From Clostridia bacterium (lineage in GTDB: Bacteria; Bacillota; Clostridia; Oscillospirales; Acutalibacteraceae), in the NCBI GenBank assembly GCA_017436255.1, contig JAFSDK010000008.1:1-49800 (forward strand): a stretch of 49,800 nt of DNA, in the 5' to 3' direction. Each line of letters starts with the position of its first letter. Positions within the stretch are counted from its first letter, which is position 1. The notes under the pieces are model-generated. The model made no database searches and had not been told where the DNA came from. It worked only from the letters and a program-made list of their open reading frames with translations. A program made the position numbers and the translations under genes. This document shows, piece by piece, positions 6,526-15,488 of the stretch.

Positions 6526-8514
6526 TCATATTAATGTATAAAGTTCATCTTCTTTAATTATTCTGACACCTAATTTTTCTGCCTTGGCAAGTTTGCTGCC
6601 TGCGTCTTCACCACAAAGCAAAAAGTCGGTTTTCCCCGATACACTGCCGGTCACCTTTGCACCGAGTTTCTGCATTATTTCGGTTAACTCATCACGCGAG
6701 TTTTTAGAAAACTTACCTGTGATAACCAAGGTTTTGGCATAAAACATATTATCGGTGTCGATGTTTTCTTTTTCAACCTCTTTAAAGGTGAGTATCTCGG
6801 TCAGTGCCATAAATTCATCACGGTTTTGAATATTGTCGAACCATTTGTAAATTTCATCGTTTATGGATTCGCCAAACCCGTCAATTTCGGTAAAATTGTA
6901 ACGGGAATTTATTGCTTCCAAAAATTTATCCTTACTGCCACCAAAAATATCTTCAATGGTTTTAGCGGCATTTTTACCAAGCAGGGGGATATTAACGGCA
7001 ACTAAAAGATTTGAGAGTTGTGTGTTCTTGGCATTTTCTATAGCGTCAAAAAGATTTTGGTAGGACTTTTCACCGAAGCCCTCCATAACAACAATTTCGT
7101 CTTTATGGGTATGGAGTTTAAAGATATCACAGAGTGAATTTATCCAGCCAAGCGCAATAAACTTCATAAGGGTGGCTTCGCTAAGTCCCTCAATATTCAT
7201 AGCCGACTTGCTCACAAAGTGGGTGTATTTTTTAACCTGTCTACCACCACAGTTACTATTTGTGCAGTATAGCACCTTAACGGGTGTGTCACCGTTTTCG
7301 GTTATTTTAATTTGCGTAGGTGCATTACATACGGGGCAAACGGTGGGCACAACGGCAGTATAGTCGTCGCGGCCATCGCTTTCGGCAGAAATATTTTTTT
7401 CAACGTGCGGAATAATCATATTTCTTTTAGAAACCGAGATTTTATCTCCCGTCAGCAGTTTTAAATTTTCAATAAAGGTTATGTTATGAAGCGAGGCGCG
7501 CTCAACGTTTGTGTTGTCAATTTCAACTGTGTCAAATTCAGCAATTGGCGTTAATTGACCCGTTCTTGAAATATTCCACACGATTTCCCGCAAAATGGTA
7601 TCAAAATGTGGGTCGCCGAATTTATAGGCAATACCATCTTTAAAGTGGTGCGAGGTTTTGCCCTGACTTTTAGCAAAAGCTACGTTATCAAACGTGAAAA
7701 CAATACCGTCGATGGGGTAACCCTTTTGGTCGGCAATGTTTTTAAGTTCTAAAATTTTATTAAGGGTTGTTTGCTCATCATCATTTTTGTCAAGAATTTT
7801 ATTGGGTATTAACTCAAAACCAAATTCGTTTAATTTTTTAATTCGTGCTAATTTACTGTTATACTCATCAAAACCAATAAGCACATTGAATGGCACAAAC
7901 GATACACCGCGTGCAGCACAAACGGCAGAATCCAATTGACGCACAGAACCCGAAGCAAGATTTCGTGGTGTTGAATATTTATCCTCGTCATTTTCAATCT
8001 GTTCGTTTATTTTATGAAACGTGGGTATATCAATAAAGGCTTCACCACTTACTACCAATTTTTCTTTATAGGGTATAACCTTTGGCACGTTGACAAACAC
8101 TTTGGCATTATGGGTAATATCTTCACCCACTTCGCCGTCTCCGCGGGTTGCCGCTTCGGTGATTATACCATTTTCGTAGGTGATTTTTACGGTAAGTCCG
8201 TCAAGCTTTAGTGCTAAATAACCGTCACTTTGAAGTGCCATATTATAAACGTCGGCGGCACTTTTTGTCTTGGCAAGGCTAAGAAGAGGTATATCGTGAG
8301 AAACCTTGTTGAGTTCACTCAAAACTTCATAACCAGGGCGTACTGTAGGAGAGTTTGGAAGTACGTATCCTGTTTGTTGTTCGAGCAAAGATAGCTCGTC
8401 GAATAACGCATCATACTCAGCGTCCGACAAGGTAGGATTATTTTTGTTATAATATTGGTCACAACACTTATTTAAAAAGGATACAAGTTCTTCAATTCTT
8501 GTGTGTTTTTCCAT
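6526..8514 (-). CDS. ligA: NAD-dependent DNA ligase LigA
   Basis: A 662-residue NAD-dependent DNA ligase that seals nicks in replication and repair. An Ia/adenylation domain comes first, with the catalytic lysine in LALKLDG (about residue 103). An OB-fold region follows, then a four-cysteine zinc finger (CPVC ... YCTNSNC), helix-hairpin-helix repeats (residues about 440-570) and a C-terminal BRCT domain (LVITGKFSKNSRDEL onward). ATG at 8514 is used because AGGAG lies 8 bases before it; the GTG at 8523 overlaps that site. The adenylation motif (KLDGLTV) differs from the more usual KIDGLAI, so this is a divergent LigA, but all domains are present. Confidence 0.93.
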   Translation of the reverse strand: MEKHTRIEELVSFLNKCCDQYYNKNNPTLSDAEYDALFDELSLLEQQTGYVLPNSPTVRPGYEVLSELNKVSHDIPLLSLAKTKSAADVYNMALQSDGYLALKLDGLTVKITYENGIITEAATRGDGEVGEDITHNAKVFVNVPKVIPYKEKLVVSGEAFIDIPTFHKINEQIENDEDKYSTPRNLASGSVRQLDSAVCAARGVSFVPFNVLIGFDEYNSKLARIKKLNEFGFELIPNKILDKNDDEQTTLNKILELKNIADQKGYPIDGIVFTFDNVAFAKSQGKTSHHFKDGIAYKFGDPHFDTILREIVWNISRTGQLTPIAEFDTVEIDNTNVERASLHNITFIENLKLLTGDKISVSKRNMIIPHVEKNISAESDGRDDYTAVVPTVCPVCNAPTQIKITENGDTPVKVLYCTNSNCGGRQVKKYTHFVSKSAMNIEGLSEATLMKFIALGWINSLCDIFKLHTHKDEIVVMEGFGEKSYQNLFDAIENAKNTQLSNLLVAVNIPLLGKNAAKTIEDIFGGSKDKFLEAINSRYNFTEIDGFGESINDEIYKWFDNIQNRDEFMALTEILTFKEVEKENIDTDNMFYAKTLVITGKFSKNSRDELTEIMQKLGAKVTGSVSGKTDFLLCGEDAGSKLAKAEKLGVRIIKEDELYTLI

Positions 8515-8646
8515 AAAAATCACTCCTAAATACAGTATACCATATATTTTAAAATATTTAAACTTTCTTTTTTGATAAAAGTTCTTTTTTTATTCACAAA
8601 TAAGTAGTATAATATGTTTGTTAATTCTTGGAAGGGAGAGAAAATA

Positions 8647-11600
8647 TTGCTTAGTCTAAAAAATATAGTTAAGGAATATTCTGCGGGTGACAATAAGGTT
8701 GTTGCCCTAAAAGGCGTTTCGCTTGATTTTAGAAAGAGTGAGTTTGTTTCGGTACTCGGTCAATCAGGCTGTGGTAAAACAACGCTTTTAAATATTATAG
8801 GTGGACTTGACCAATATACAAGCGGTGACCTTATAATTAACGGACGTTCAACCAAAAAGTTTAAGGATAGAGATTGGGATGCATACCGCAACCATTCAAT
8901 CGGTTTTGTATTTCAAAGTTACAATCTTATACCGCACCAAACCGTTTTACAGAACGTAGAATTGGCGTTAACACTTTCGGGTGTATCGCGTAGTGAGCGT
9001 AAAGCACGTGCAAAAGCGGCTCTCGAAGAGGTAGGTCTTGGTGATCAACTTAGGAAAAAGCCTAATGAAATGTCGGGAGGACAGATGCAACGTGTGGCAA
9101 TAGCGCGTGCTCTTGTAAACAACCCCGATATTATTTTGGCAGATGAGCCGACGGGTGCACTTGACACCGAAACCAGTATTCAGGTTATGGAGATATTAAA
9201 AAGAATATCAAAAGACCGTCTTATAATAATGGTAACTCATAACCCTGAACTTGCAAGTGAATATTCATCACGCATTATTCGTATGCTTGACGGAAAAATA
9301 ACCCATGACAGTATGCCCCTAACCGAGGCAGAACACGCCCAAATTGCTGAAGAATATGCGCATCGTGAGGCCACTGCACAGTCAAAGGGTAAACGCAGAA
9401 AAAAGGAAAAAAAGCCTACTATGTCGTTTGCTACTTCTTTTATGCTGTCACTTAAAAATCTCTTCACAAAAAAGGGTAGAACGGCACTTACCGCATTTGC
9501 AGGCAGTATTGGTATTATTGGAATTGCGCTTATTTTGGCAATTTCACAGGGTATGACTACGTATATTGATACCGTTCAGGAAAACACGCTTTCGTCATAT
9601 CCGCTTACTATTGAGGCTACCACAGTTGAACTTACAACCCTTATGCAAACCTTTATGAATATAAGTTCTGAAGGGGTTAGTCACAAAAACGATGCCGTTT
9701 ATCAAAAGTCGGCTATGTATGATATTGTTAATGCATTTAACAACCTTGAAGAGCGTGAAAATGACCTTAAATCTTTTAACAAGTATTTGTTGGAAAACAA
9801 GGCCAATGAAGATTCACCTTTGCATGACGCTATTAATGGTATACAGTATACGTATGATTTAGATCTTCTTATATACACAAAGAACGTTGACGGTACTATT
9901 ATGCGTTCTGACACACAATTATTACTGCAAGAACTTATGGCAGAATATATGGGTATTGATATGTCAGCTATGAACGGTATGACTTCAAGTCCTATGATGA
10001 GTATGATGATGCCTACCGGTAGTATGTCAAGTGGTCTTTGGCAGGAGTTATTGCCGGGTGATAATGGTGCGCAGGTTAACGATTTACTTATAAATCAGTA
10101 TGACGTAATTTATGGTTCATGGCCAAACAGTTATGACCAGGTGGTTTTGGTACTTGACGAGAATAACGAACTTGATGACGTTACACTTTACGCGTTAGGT
10201 TTATTGCCCGAAGAAGATATGAGTGCGCTTGTTAAAGCGGCTACAGAAGGTACTGAACTTGAAAAGAAAGAATATAAATGGTCATATGAAGAGATTTGTT
10301 CAAGCGAATATCGTACTATACTTAACGCCGATTGCTACTCTTATGATGAAAAAAGCGGACTTTACGTTGACCTAAGAGAAACCGATGCGGGACTCAGATA
10401 TCTGTATGATAATGCGTTGAAACTTAAGGTATCGGGTATTATTAAACCTAAAAAAGATAGTAATACTACAATGCTTACGGCCGGTATATGCTACACCGAA
10501 AAATTAACTCAGCATATCGTAAATAAAATGAAGGATAGCAAGGTAATTAAGGCGCAATTGGAAAATGAGCAGACCGACGTAATTTCAGGTCTGCCCTTTA
10601 AGTCGGCATCCGGTGAACTCAGCGATAAAGAAAAGCAAAAGGAGTTTAAAGATTATATTGCCTCGCTTAATGATGAAGAAAAGGCGCAGGCATATATAAA
10701 AATTGCGTCTATTCCGTCAAAAGAGTTCCTTGATACACAGACCGATGCCGTTATTAAGGATATGAGTCGTGCTGATATGGAAAATACCATTATAACGGGA
10801 CTTCAGGGTCAGGTTCAGGTCGACTCTGCCGAGATAGAAAAATACATTAAGGCTATGGATGATGATGAACTTAAAGAGATATTTATTGAGATGTTGCACG
10901 AACAGTTAAAGATGCAGTATGCCGCACAAATTTCGGCACAGTTAGCACCTTTAAGCACACCGCAACTCGTCTTGGCATTGGATGCCGCACTTAAGGAATA
11001 TACGGCAGAACAATGTGCAACGTATTATGATGAAATTGTGGAATTTTCTGATTCAAACTATGAAGACAATCTTATTAAGATGGGATACGTTGACCTTGAA
11101 ATGCCCGCAACCATAAATATCTATGCGTCATCCTTTGAAAATAAGGACGTTATAACCGAGGCAATTGCCGAGTATAACAAGGGTGTTGATGAAATTAAGC
11201 AGATTAAGTATACCGATTATATAGGTATTATGATGTCTTCGATTACCACGATTATAAACGCCATAACCTACGTGCTTATTGCATTCGTTGCAATTTCTCT
11301 TGTGGTTTCATCTATTATGATAGGTGTTATTACCTTAATTTCAGTTCAGGAAAGAACAAAGGAAATAGGTATTCTGCGTGCTATTGGTGCATCCAAGAAA
11401 AACGTTTCAAGTATGTTCAACGCCGAAACCATGATTGTAGGTTTTGCTTCAGGACTTTTGGGTGTAGTAGTAACATACCTGCTATGTATACCGATAAATA
11501 TTATTTTGCACGCCCTTACGGGTATTGCAAATCTTAAAGCAATTTTGCCGATAGGGGCCGCCATTATACTTGTTTTAATAAGCGTTGCACTTACACTCTT

Positions 11601-11667
11601 CTCGGGTATTATACCGTCAAGAAGTGCCGCTAAAAAAGATCCTGTTGTGGCACTAAGAAGCGAATAA
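8647..11667 (+). CDS. ABC transporter, ATPase-permease fusion (MacB-like)
   Basis: About 1006 residues that join an ABC ATPase to an FtsX-type permease in one chain. The ATPase (residues about 1-235) has Walker [10 protein letters not shown], signature MSGGQ, Walker [13 protein letters not shown] and an intact H-loop (VTHN). A basic linker ([11 protein letters not shown]) leads to the first membrane helix, a large extracytoplasmic domain of about 560 residues, and three C-terminal helices with the FtsX motif [14 protein letters not shown]. MacB-type machines move lipoproteins or peptides mechanically rather than through a classical channel. The start is set to TTG 8647 behind AAGGGAGAG; the ATG at 8614 directly follows a TATAAT (8608-8613), which would put it at the transcription start. 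The substrate is unknown. Confidence 0.85.
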   Translation: MLSLKNIVKEYSAGDNKVVALKGVSLDFRKSEFVSVLGQSGCGKTTLLNIIGGLDQYTSGDLIINGRSTKKFKDRDWDAYRNHSIGFVFQSYNLIPHQTVLQNVELALTLSGVSRSERKARAKAALEEVGLGDQLRKKPNEMSGGQMQRVAIARALVNNPDIILADEPTGALDTETSIQVMEILKRISKDRLIIMVTHNPELASEYSSRIIRMLDGKITHDSMPLTEAEHAQIAEEYAHREATAQSKGKRRKKEKKPTMSFATSFMLSLKNLFTKKGRTALTAFAGSIGIIGIALILAISQGMTTYIDTVQENTLSSYPLTIEATTVELTTLMQTFMNISSEGVSHKNDAVYQKSAMYDIVNAFNNLEERENDLKSFNKYLLENKANEDSPLHDAINGIQYTYDLDLLIYTKNVDGTIMRSDTQLLLQELMAEYMGIDMSAMNGMTSSPMMSMMMPTGSMSSGLWQELLPGDNGAQVNDLLINQYDVIYGSWPNSYDQVVLVLDENNELDDVTLYALGLLPEEDMSALVKAATEGTELEKKEYKWSYEEICSSEYRTILNADCYSYDEKSGLYVDLRETDAGLRYLYDNALKLKVSGIIKPKKDSNTTMLTAGICYTEKLTQHIVNKMKDSKVIKAQLENEQTDVISGLPFKSASGELSDKEKQKEFKDYIASLNDEEKAQAYIKIASIPSKEFLDTQTDAVIKDMSRADMENTIITGLQGQVQVDSAEIEKYIKAMDDDELKEIFIEMLHEQLKMQYAAQISAQLAPLSTPQLVLALDAALKEYTAEQCATYYDEIVEFSDSNYEDNLIKMGYVDLEMPATINIYASSFENKDVITEAIAEYNKGVDEIKQIKYTDYIGIMMSSITTIINAITYVLIAFVAISLVVSSIMIGVITLISVQERTKEIGILRAIGASKKNVSSMFNAETMIVGFASGLLGVVVTYLLCIPINIILHALTGIANLKAILPIGAAIILVLISVALTLFSGIIPSRSAAKKDPVVALRSE

Positions 11668-11675
11668 TAAATAGT

Positions 11676-11709
11676 AAAAAGCGCTCGTGTTTTCGGGCGC
11701 TTTTTATTG
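11676..11709 (+). terminator. Terminator after the MacB-like gene
   Basis: A 12-bp stem (11676-11687 with 11694-11705, one G-T pair) made of AAAAAGCGCTCG and its partner is followed by a short T-rich tract. Confidence 0.75.
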
Positions 11710-11947
11710 TATACCGAAAACCACGCGATAGTCGCGTGGTTCTATAGAGGTTAACCGATGAACAATGAAAAGCGTCAAGCGTGATTTTGCCTCCATTGTG
11801 TACGTATATCGCATTTAAGAAACGTATTAGTGGCGATATAATAGAATAAAATATATTCCGGTAGGCCGAAAGATTGCTATAGGCATTCTGCCTATTTTTT
11901 ATAAAGAAAAATATGTAATTTTTTCTATAATATTTCGTGGTTAAATA
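11710..11947. other. Non-coding stretch with two hairpins, possible IS200/IS605-type relic
   Basis: No supported gene lies between 11668 and 12022. The stretch holds a perfect 8-bp hairpin CCACGCGA-TAG-TCGCGTGG at 11721-11739, a lone TATAAT at 11837-11842, and a 7-bp hairpin ATAGGCA-TTC-TGCCTAT at about 11879-11895 followed by six T. The two short-loop hairpins about 140 bases apart resemble the subterminal hairpins of IS200/IS605 elements and their transposase-free derivatives. Alternatively the second is a terminator that would end a ~60-nt transcript starting near 11849. Neither reading is proven. Confidence 0.35.
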
Positions 11948-11976
11948 TTGCGTTCATATTGTGGAGATGATATATT
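11948..11976 (+). promoter_or_regulatory. Promoter of the Na/phosphate symporter gene
   Basis: TTGCGT (11948-11953) and TATATT (11971-11976) with 17-base spacing, 45 bases before the start codon. Confidence 0.6.
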
Positions 11977-12021
11977 GAATAAGGTGAATTGTTTACATTT
12001 TCACCCGAAAGGAGATATTCT

Positions 12022-13704
12022 ATGTTGTCAACAGAACAACTAATGCAACTATTGCAAAGCCTAATATGGTTACTTGCAGGTGTGGGTGTTTTCATTGTCG
12101 GTATGAATTTTATGAGCGAAGCCCTCGAAAAGAGTGCCGGCGAGGGAATGAAGAAAATGCTTGGCCGAATCAGTAACAACCGATTCTCAGGCGTCGGTAT
12201 AGGTGCCGGTGTTACGGCTATTATTCAAAGCTCTTCGGCAACAAGTGTTATGGTAATCGGCCTTGTTAATGCAGGCGTTATGACGCTTATGCAGGCAACA
12301 CCGATTATTATGGGTGCCAATATCGGTACAACAATAACAGGTGTTTTGGTTGCACTTAAGAACGATTACTTTAATATGCTTATGTATCTTTTCGCCTTTG
12401 CCGGCGTAATGATGGGCTTTTTTAAAAAGGAAAAGATAAAAATAGCAGGTCTTTTGTGTTGCGGTCTCGGTCTTATTTTCGTAGGACTTAACGTAATGAG
12501 CAGTGAACAGGCATTCGGAAATCCCTTAGTTGAATCAATGTTTCAGGGCATTTTCAGTGTTATAGATTTTCCGTTGTTGCTTATATTTGTGGGTGCGATT
12601 TTTACCGCCTTAATTCAGAGTTCTTCGGCGGCAACAGGTGTTGTAATCACTATGGTAGGAACAGGTGTGCTTCCGCTTGACCTCGCACTGTTTATTATAC
12701 TTGGTGCTAATATCGGTACCTGTGTTACGGCACTTTTAGCTTCGGTTGGTGCAAATTCTAATTCAAAGCGTGTTGCCCTTATCCACTTTACCTTCAACGT
12801 TATAGGTACGGTTGTGTTTACCGCTATTGTATGGCTGTTTAAAGAGCCAATGGTTAATTTACTTGTTTCCTTCTTCCCGGGTAATGATGCAATGTCGCTT
12901 CAAATGCGTGTATCGGTATTCCACGTTATTTTCAACGTGACAACAACCTGCTTGTTATTGCCGTTTGTAAAGCACCTTGTAAATTACTCTTGTAAGGTTA
13001 TTAAGGATAAAAATCTTGTCGAGGAAACTCGTACACTTAAGTTCGTTGATGATAGACTTTTAACCATGCCGCACGTAGCGCTTATGCAGGTTAAAAAAGA
13101 AATGGATTATATGTTTAGCAAGGTTGAAAGGAATATAGCGCTTTCCTTTGATACAATGGCAACCGAGAATGTTGAAAACAGGAAAGAAATTTACGAAAAT
13201 GAGGCAATCATCGATTTTACAAATGGTGCGCTTACTAAATTCCTTATTAAACTGTCGGCAGAGGTTGAGCAAAGTGACGAGCAGATAATCGGTTCATACT
13301 TCCACGTGCTAAATGACCTTGAGCGTATAGGTGACCACGCCGAAAACTTCTTTGAAATTGGTGAAGCAATGCTTTCTAAAAAAATAGTGTTTTCTGAGAA
13401 GGCAAAGGGTGATATCCAACAAATGCGTGATAGAATATCACGTATGCTTGAAATTTCAAAGGATGCATTTGAAAATGTCAACAAAGCCGACCTTTCGGAA
13501 CTGGCGAGATTAGAGGATGAAACCGATAAACTCAAAAAAGAATTTACCGCGAGTCATTTCGCAAGACTGGCTGAAGGTGACTGCAGTATGGAAGTAAGTC
13601 CTTACTATTCATCGGCAATTGCAGGTCTTGAACGTGTAGCAGACCATCTTGTAAATATAGGTTACAGCATAATGAATCCTATTGGTTCTCAAAAGGAAAT
13701 GTAA
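12022..13704 (+). CDS. Na/phosphate symporter with PhoU-like C-terminal domain
   Basis: A 560-residue membrane protein of the Na/Pi cotransporter family (PF02690). The two inverted halves of the transporter show the family's repeated motifs: QSSSATSVM followed by GANIGTTITG, then QSSSAATGV followed by GANIGTCVTA. After about residue 330 the chain becomes soluble and helical and resembles PhoU (LNDLERIGDHAENF and later GLERVADHLVNIG, each with the E-x-x-x-D metal-binding pattern). It probably imports phosphate with sodium, with the PhoU part tying uptake to phosphate status. The start is ATG 12022 behind AAAGGAGA. A strong terminator follows. Confidence 0.9.
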   Translation: MLSTEQLMQLLQSLIWLLAGVGVFIVGMNFMSEALEKSAGEGMKKMLGRISNNRFSGVGIGAGVTAIIQSSSATSVMVIGLVNAGVMTLMQATPIIMGANIGTTITGVLVALKNDYFNMLMYLFAFAGVMMGFFKKEKIKIAGLLCCGLGLIFVGLNVMSSEQAFGNPLVESMFQGIFSVIDFPLLLIFVGAIFTALIQSSSAATGVVITMVGTGVLPLDLALFIILGANIGTCVTALLASVGANSNSKRVALIHFTFNVIGTVVFTAIVWLFKEPMVNLLVSFFPGNDAMSLQMRVSVFHVIFNVTTTCLLLPFVKHLVNYSCKVIKDKNLVEETRTLKFVDDRLLTMPHVALMQVKKEMDYMFSKVERNIALSFDTMATENVENRKEIYENEAIIDFTNGALTKFLIKLSAEVEQSDEQIIGSYFHVLNDLERIGDHAENFFEIGEAMLSKKIVFSEKAKGDIQQMRDRISRMLEISKDAFENVNKADLSELARLEDETDKLKKEFTASHFARLAEGDCSMEVSPYYSSAIAGLERVADHLVNIGYSIMNPIGSQKEM

Positions 13705-13720
13705 TCTAATACTATCAAAC

Positions 13721-13760
13721 AAAAATGGACGGATAGTTTTACCTATCCGTCCATTTTTTA
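13721..13760. terminator. Bidirectional terminator between the Na/phosphate symporter gene and putP
   Basis: A 16-bp perfect stem (13721-13736 with 13743-13758) has A-runs on the left and T-runs on the right. It serves both converging genes. Confidence 0.9.
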
Positions 13761-13774
13761 TTATTGATTTAGGT

Positions 13775-15301
13775 TTAGTCATCAATTGATTTATCGGTGG
13801 CTGCTTCGTAAATTGCAATAACTTCATCACTCGGTTTTTTGGTGAGAAGTGTAACAACAATAGCGGCGATAAGACCTGCGGCAAAGCCGGGCACAATTTC
13901 GTATACACCGGTTGATGCAAGGAAAACAAACCAAAGAATATCAACGGCAGCACCTGCTAAAATACCTGCAACGGCACCTGCGTAGTTAAAGCGCTTCCAG
14001 AAAAGCGAAAGGATAATAACCGGACCAAATGCGGCACCGAACAGACCCCAAGCACTTTCAACCAAAGCCATAATACTGCCTGCCCAAGAATCAGGATTAT
14101 CAAGACCTGTTCTTGCAATAAAGAATGCAACGAGGGCTACGATAACAACAACCAAACGGCCCACCCAAAGCATTTCTTTATCACCGGCTTTATTCTTACG
14201 AATAATGGGTTGGTAGATATCGCTTGTGAATGATGATGAAGCAACGAGTAGCTGTGAGTCGGCGGTTGACATTGCGGCAGCAATAATTGCCGAAAGTAGA
14301 AGACCAACAATAAATGATGGGAAAATCATTCTAACAATTTCAACAAAGATTTTCTCTTTACCGCCATTATCAGCAAGTAAAATGCGTGCTAATGAATTGT
14401 CACCCAATACAAATGTACGGCCGAGAATTGCGATTGCAATAGCGGCACCAAGAGAGAGAACTACCCAGATAATAGCAACGGTAGCAGATTTTTTAATCAT
14501 AGATGACTTCTTGATAGCCATAAAACGTACGAGGATGTGGGGCATACCAAAGTAACCAAGACCCCAACCAAGACCTGTAACAATATCCTGCCACGGAACG
14601 GTGAAGGGATTTGTTGAGAAAGCGGTTACACCTTCTGCGAAAGCACCGTTGTAAACAGCATTGAAAGAGCCAATCTGAGTCATAACAATCGGCACAGCTA
14701 AAACCGCTACAAGCATTAAGATGCCTTGGAAGAAGTCGGTCCAACAAACGGCCTTGTAACCGCCCATAAATGTGTAAACGAGGATGATGGCGGCAAATAT
14801 AACCATTGCCAATTGTTGACGTGTTTGGAACCAAGGAATAACGGTTGAAAGAACGGTGGTACCTGCATTAAACGCCGATGCAACATAAACAGTAAAACTG
14901 ATAAGGAAAATTATGGCACAAATAACCTTAAGTGCCGGGTTTGACGAGGCAAACCGATTGGTAAGATATTGCGGCATGGTAATTGAATCGTTAGCGGCAG
15001 CAGAGAATCTACGAAGTCTGCGTGCTACAAAAATCCAGTTAGCGGCGGTACCGAGTGCAAGACCGATACCAATCCAAACCTTGCCCATACCAAAAGCGAA
15101 GATTGAACCGGGGAAGCCCATTAAGAGCCAACCGCTCATATCTGAGGCCTGCGCGCTCATAGCGGTTACCCATGGACCCATACTGCGTCCGCCTAAAAAG
15201 TAATCTTTTTCGGAATTTTCCTTCGATTTAAAGAAGAAAACAAAACCGATTGTCAGCATTGCCAAAAAATAAATAATAACTGCAAATAACTGCCAATTCA
15301 T
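13775..15301 (-). CDS. putP: Sodium/proline symporter PutP
   Basis: A 508-residue member of the sodium:solute symporter family with 13 predicted membrane helices. The stretch GGRSMGPWVTAMSAQASDMS, followed closely by WLLMGFPG, is characteristic of proline permeases. It carries proline into the cell with sodium, for nutrition or osmotic protection. The start is ATG 15301 behind CAGGGGTG; in-frame codons further upstream overlap the promoter region. Promoter elements lie at 15336-15364 and a shared terminator lies 16 bases past the stop. No putA-like gene is seen nearby. Confidence 0.93.
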   Translation of the reverse strand: MNWQLFAVIIYFLAMLTIGFVFFFKSKENSEKDYFLGGRSMGPWVTAMSAQASDMSGWLLMGFPGSIFAFGMGKVWIGIGLALGTAANWIFVARRLRRFSAAANDSITMPQYLTNRFASSNPALKVICAIIFLISFTVYVASAFNAGTTVLSTVIPWFQTRQQLAMVIFAAIILVYTFMGGYKAVCWTDFFQGILMLVAVLAVPIVMTQIGSFNAVYNGAFAEGVTAFSTNPFTVPWQDIVTGLGWGLGYFGMPHILVRFMAIKKSSMIKKSATVAIIWVVLSLGAAIAIAILGRTFVLGDNSLARILLADNGGKEKIFVEIVRMIFPSFIVGLLLSAIIAAAMSTADSQLLVASSSFTSDIYQPIIRKNKAGDKEMLWVGRLVVVIVALVAFFIARTGLDNPDSWAGSIMALVESAWGLFGAAFGPVIILSLFWKRFNYAGAVAGILAGAAVDILWFVFLASTGVYEIVPGFAAGLIAAIVVTLLTKKPSDEVIAIYEAATDKSIDD

Positions 15302-15335
15302 AATTTTCACCCCTGAAAAACAATATAATGCCAAT

Positions 15336-15364
15336 ATTTTAGCATAAAAATGCAAAAAATTCAA
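15336..15364 (-). promoter_or_regulatory. putP promoter
   Basis: On the minus strand TTGAAT (15359-15364) and TAAAAT (15336-15341) are spaced by 17 bases. Confidence 0.55.
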
Positions 15365-15402
15365 TAAAAATTCATATTTTTTTATTTTTGCATTTAAATT
15401 TA

Positions 15403-15431
15403 TTGTGTTTTGGAAATATTTGCATTATAAT
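15403..15431 (+). promoter_or_regulatory. Promoter of the glycosidase-like/ABC operon
   Basis: TTGTGT (15403-15408) and a perfect TATAAT (15426-15431) are spaced by 17 bases, about 57 bases before the start codon. Confidence 0.65.
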
Positions 15432-15488
15432 AATATATTAGAATATTATGGGTAAATTTGCTTATGCTTTAATTCTTGGGAGGACCTT

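Noticed and set aside
8608-8647. ATG at 8614 as start of the MacB-like gene
   Set aside because: A TATAAT directly precedes it and no ribosome binding site does; TTG 8647 has AAGGGAGAG in the right place and begins at the conserved N-terminus of the ATPase.
14226-14555. 109-codon frame antisense to putP
   Set aside because: The composition reflects the reverse of a membrane-protein gene; there is no start signal, and putP is strongly supported.
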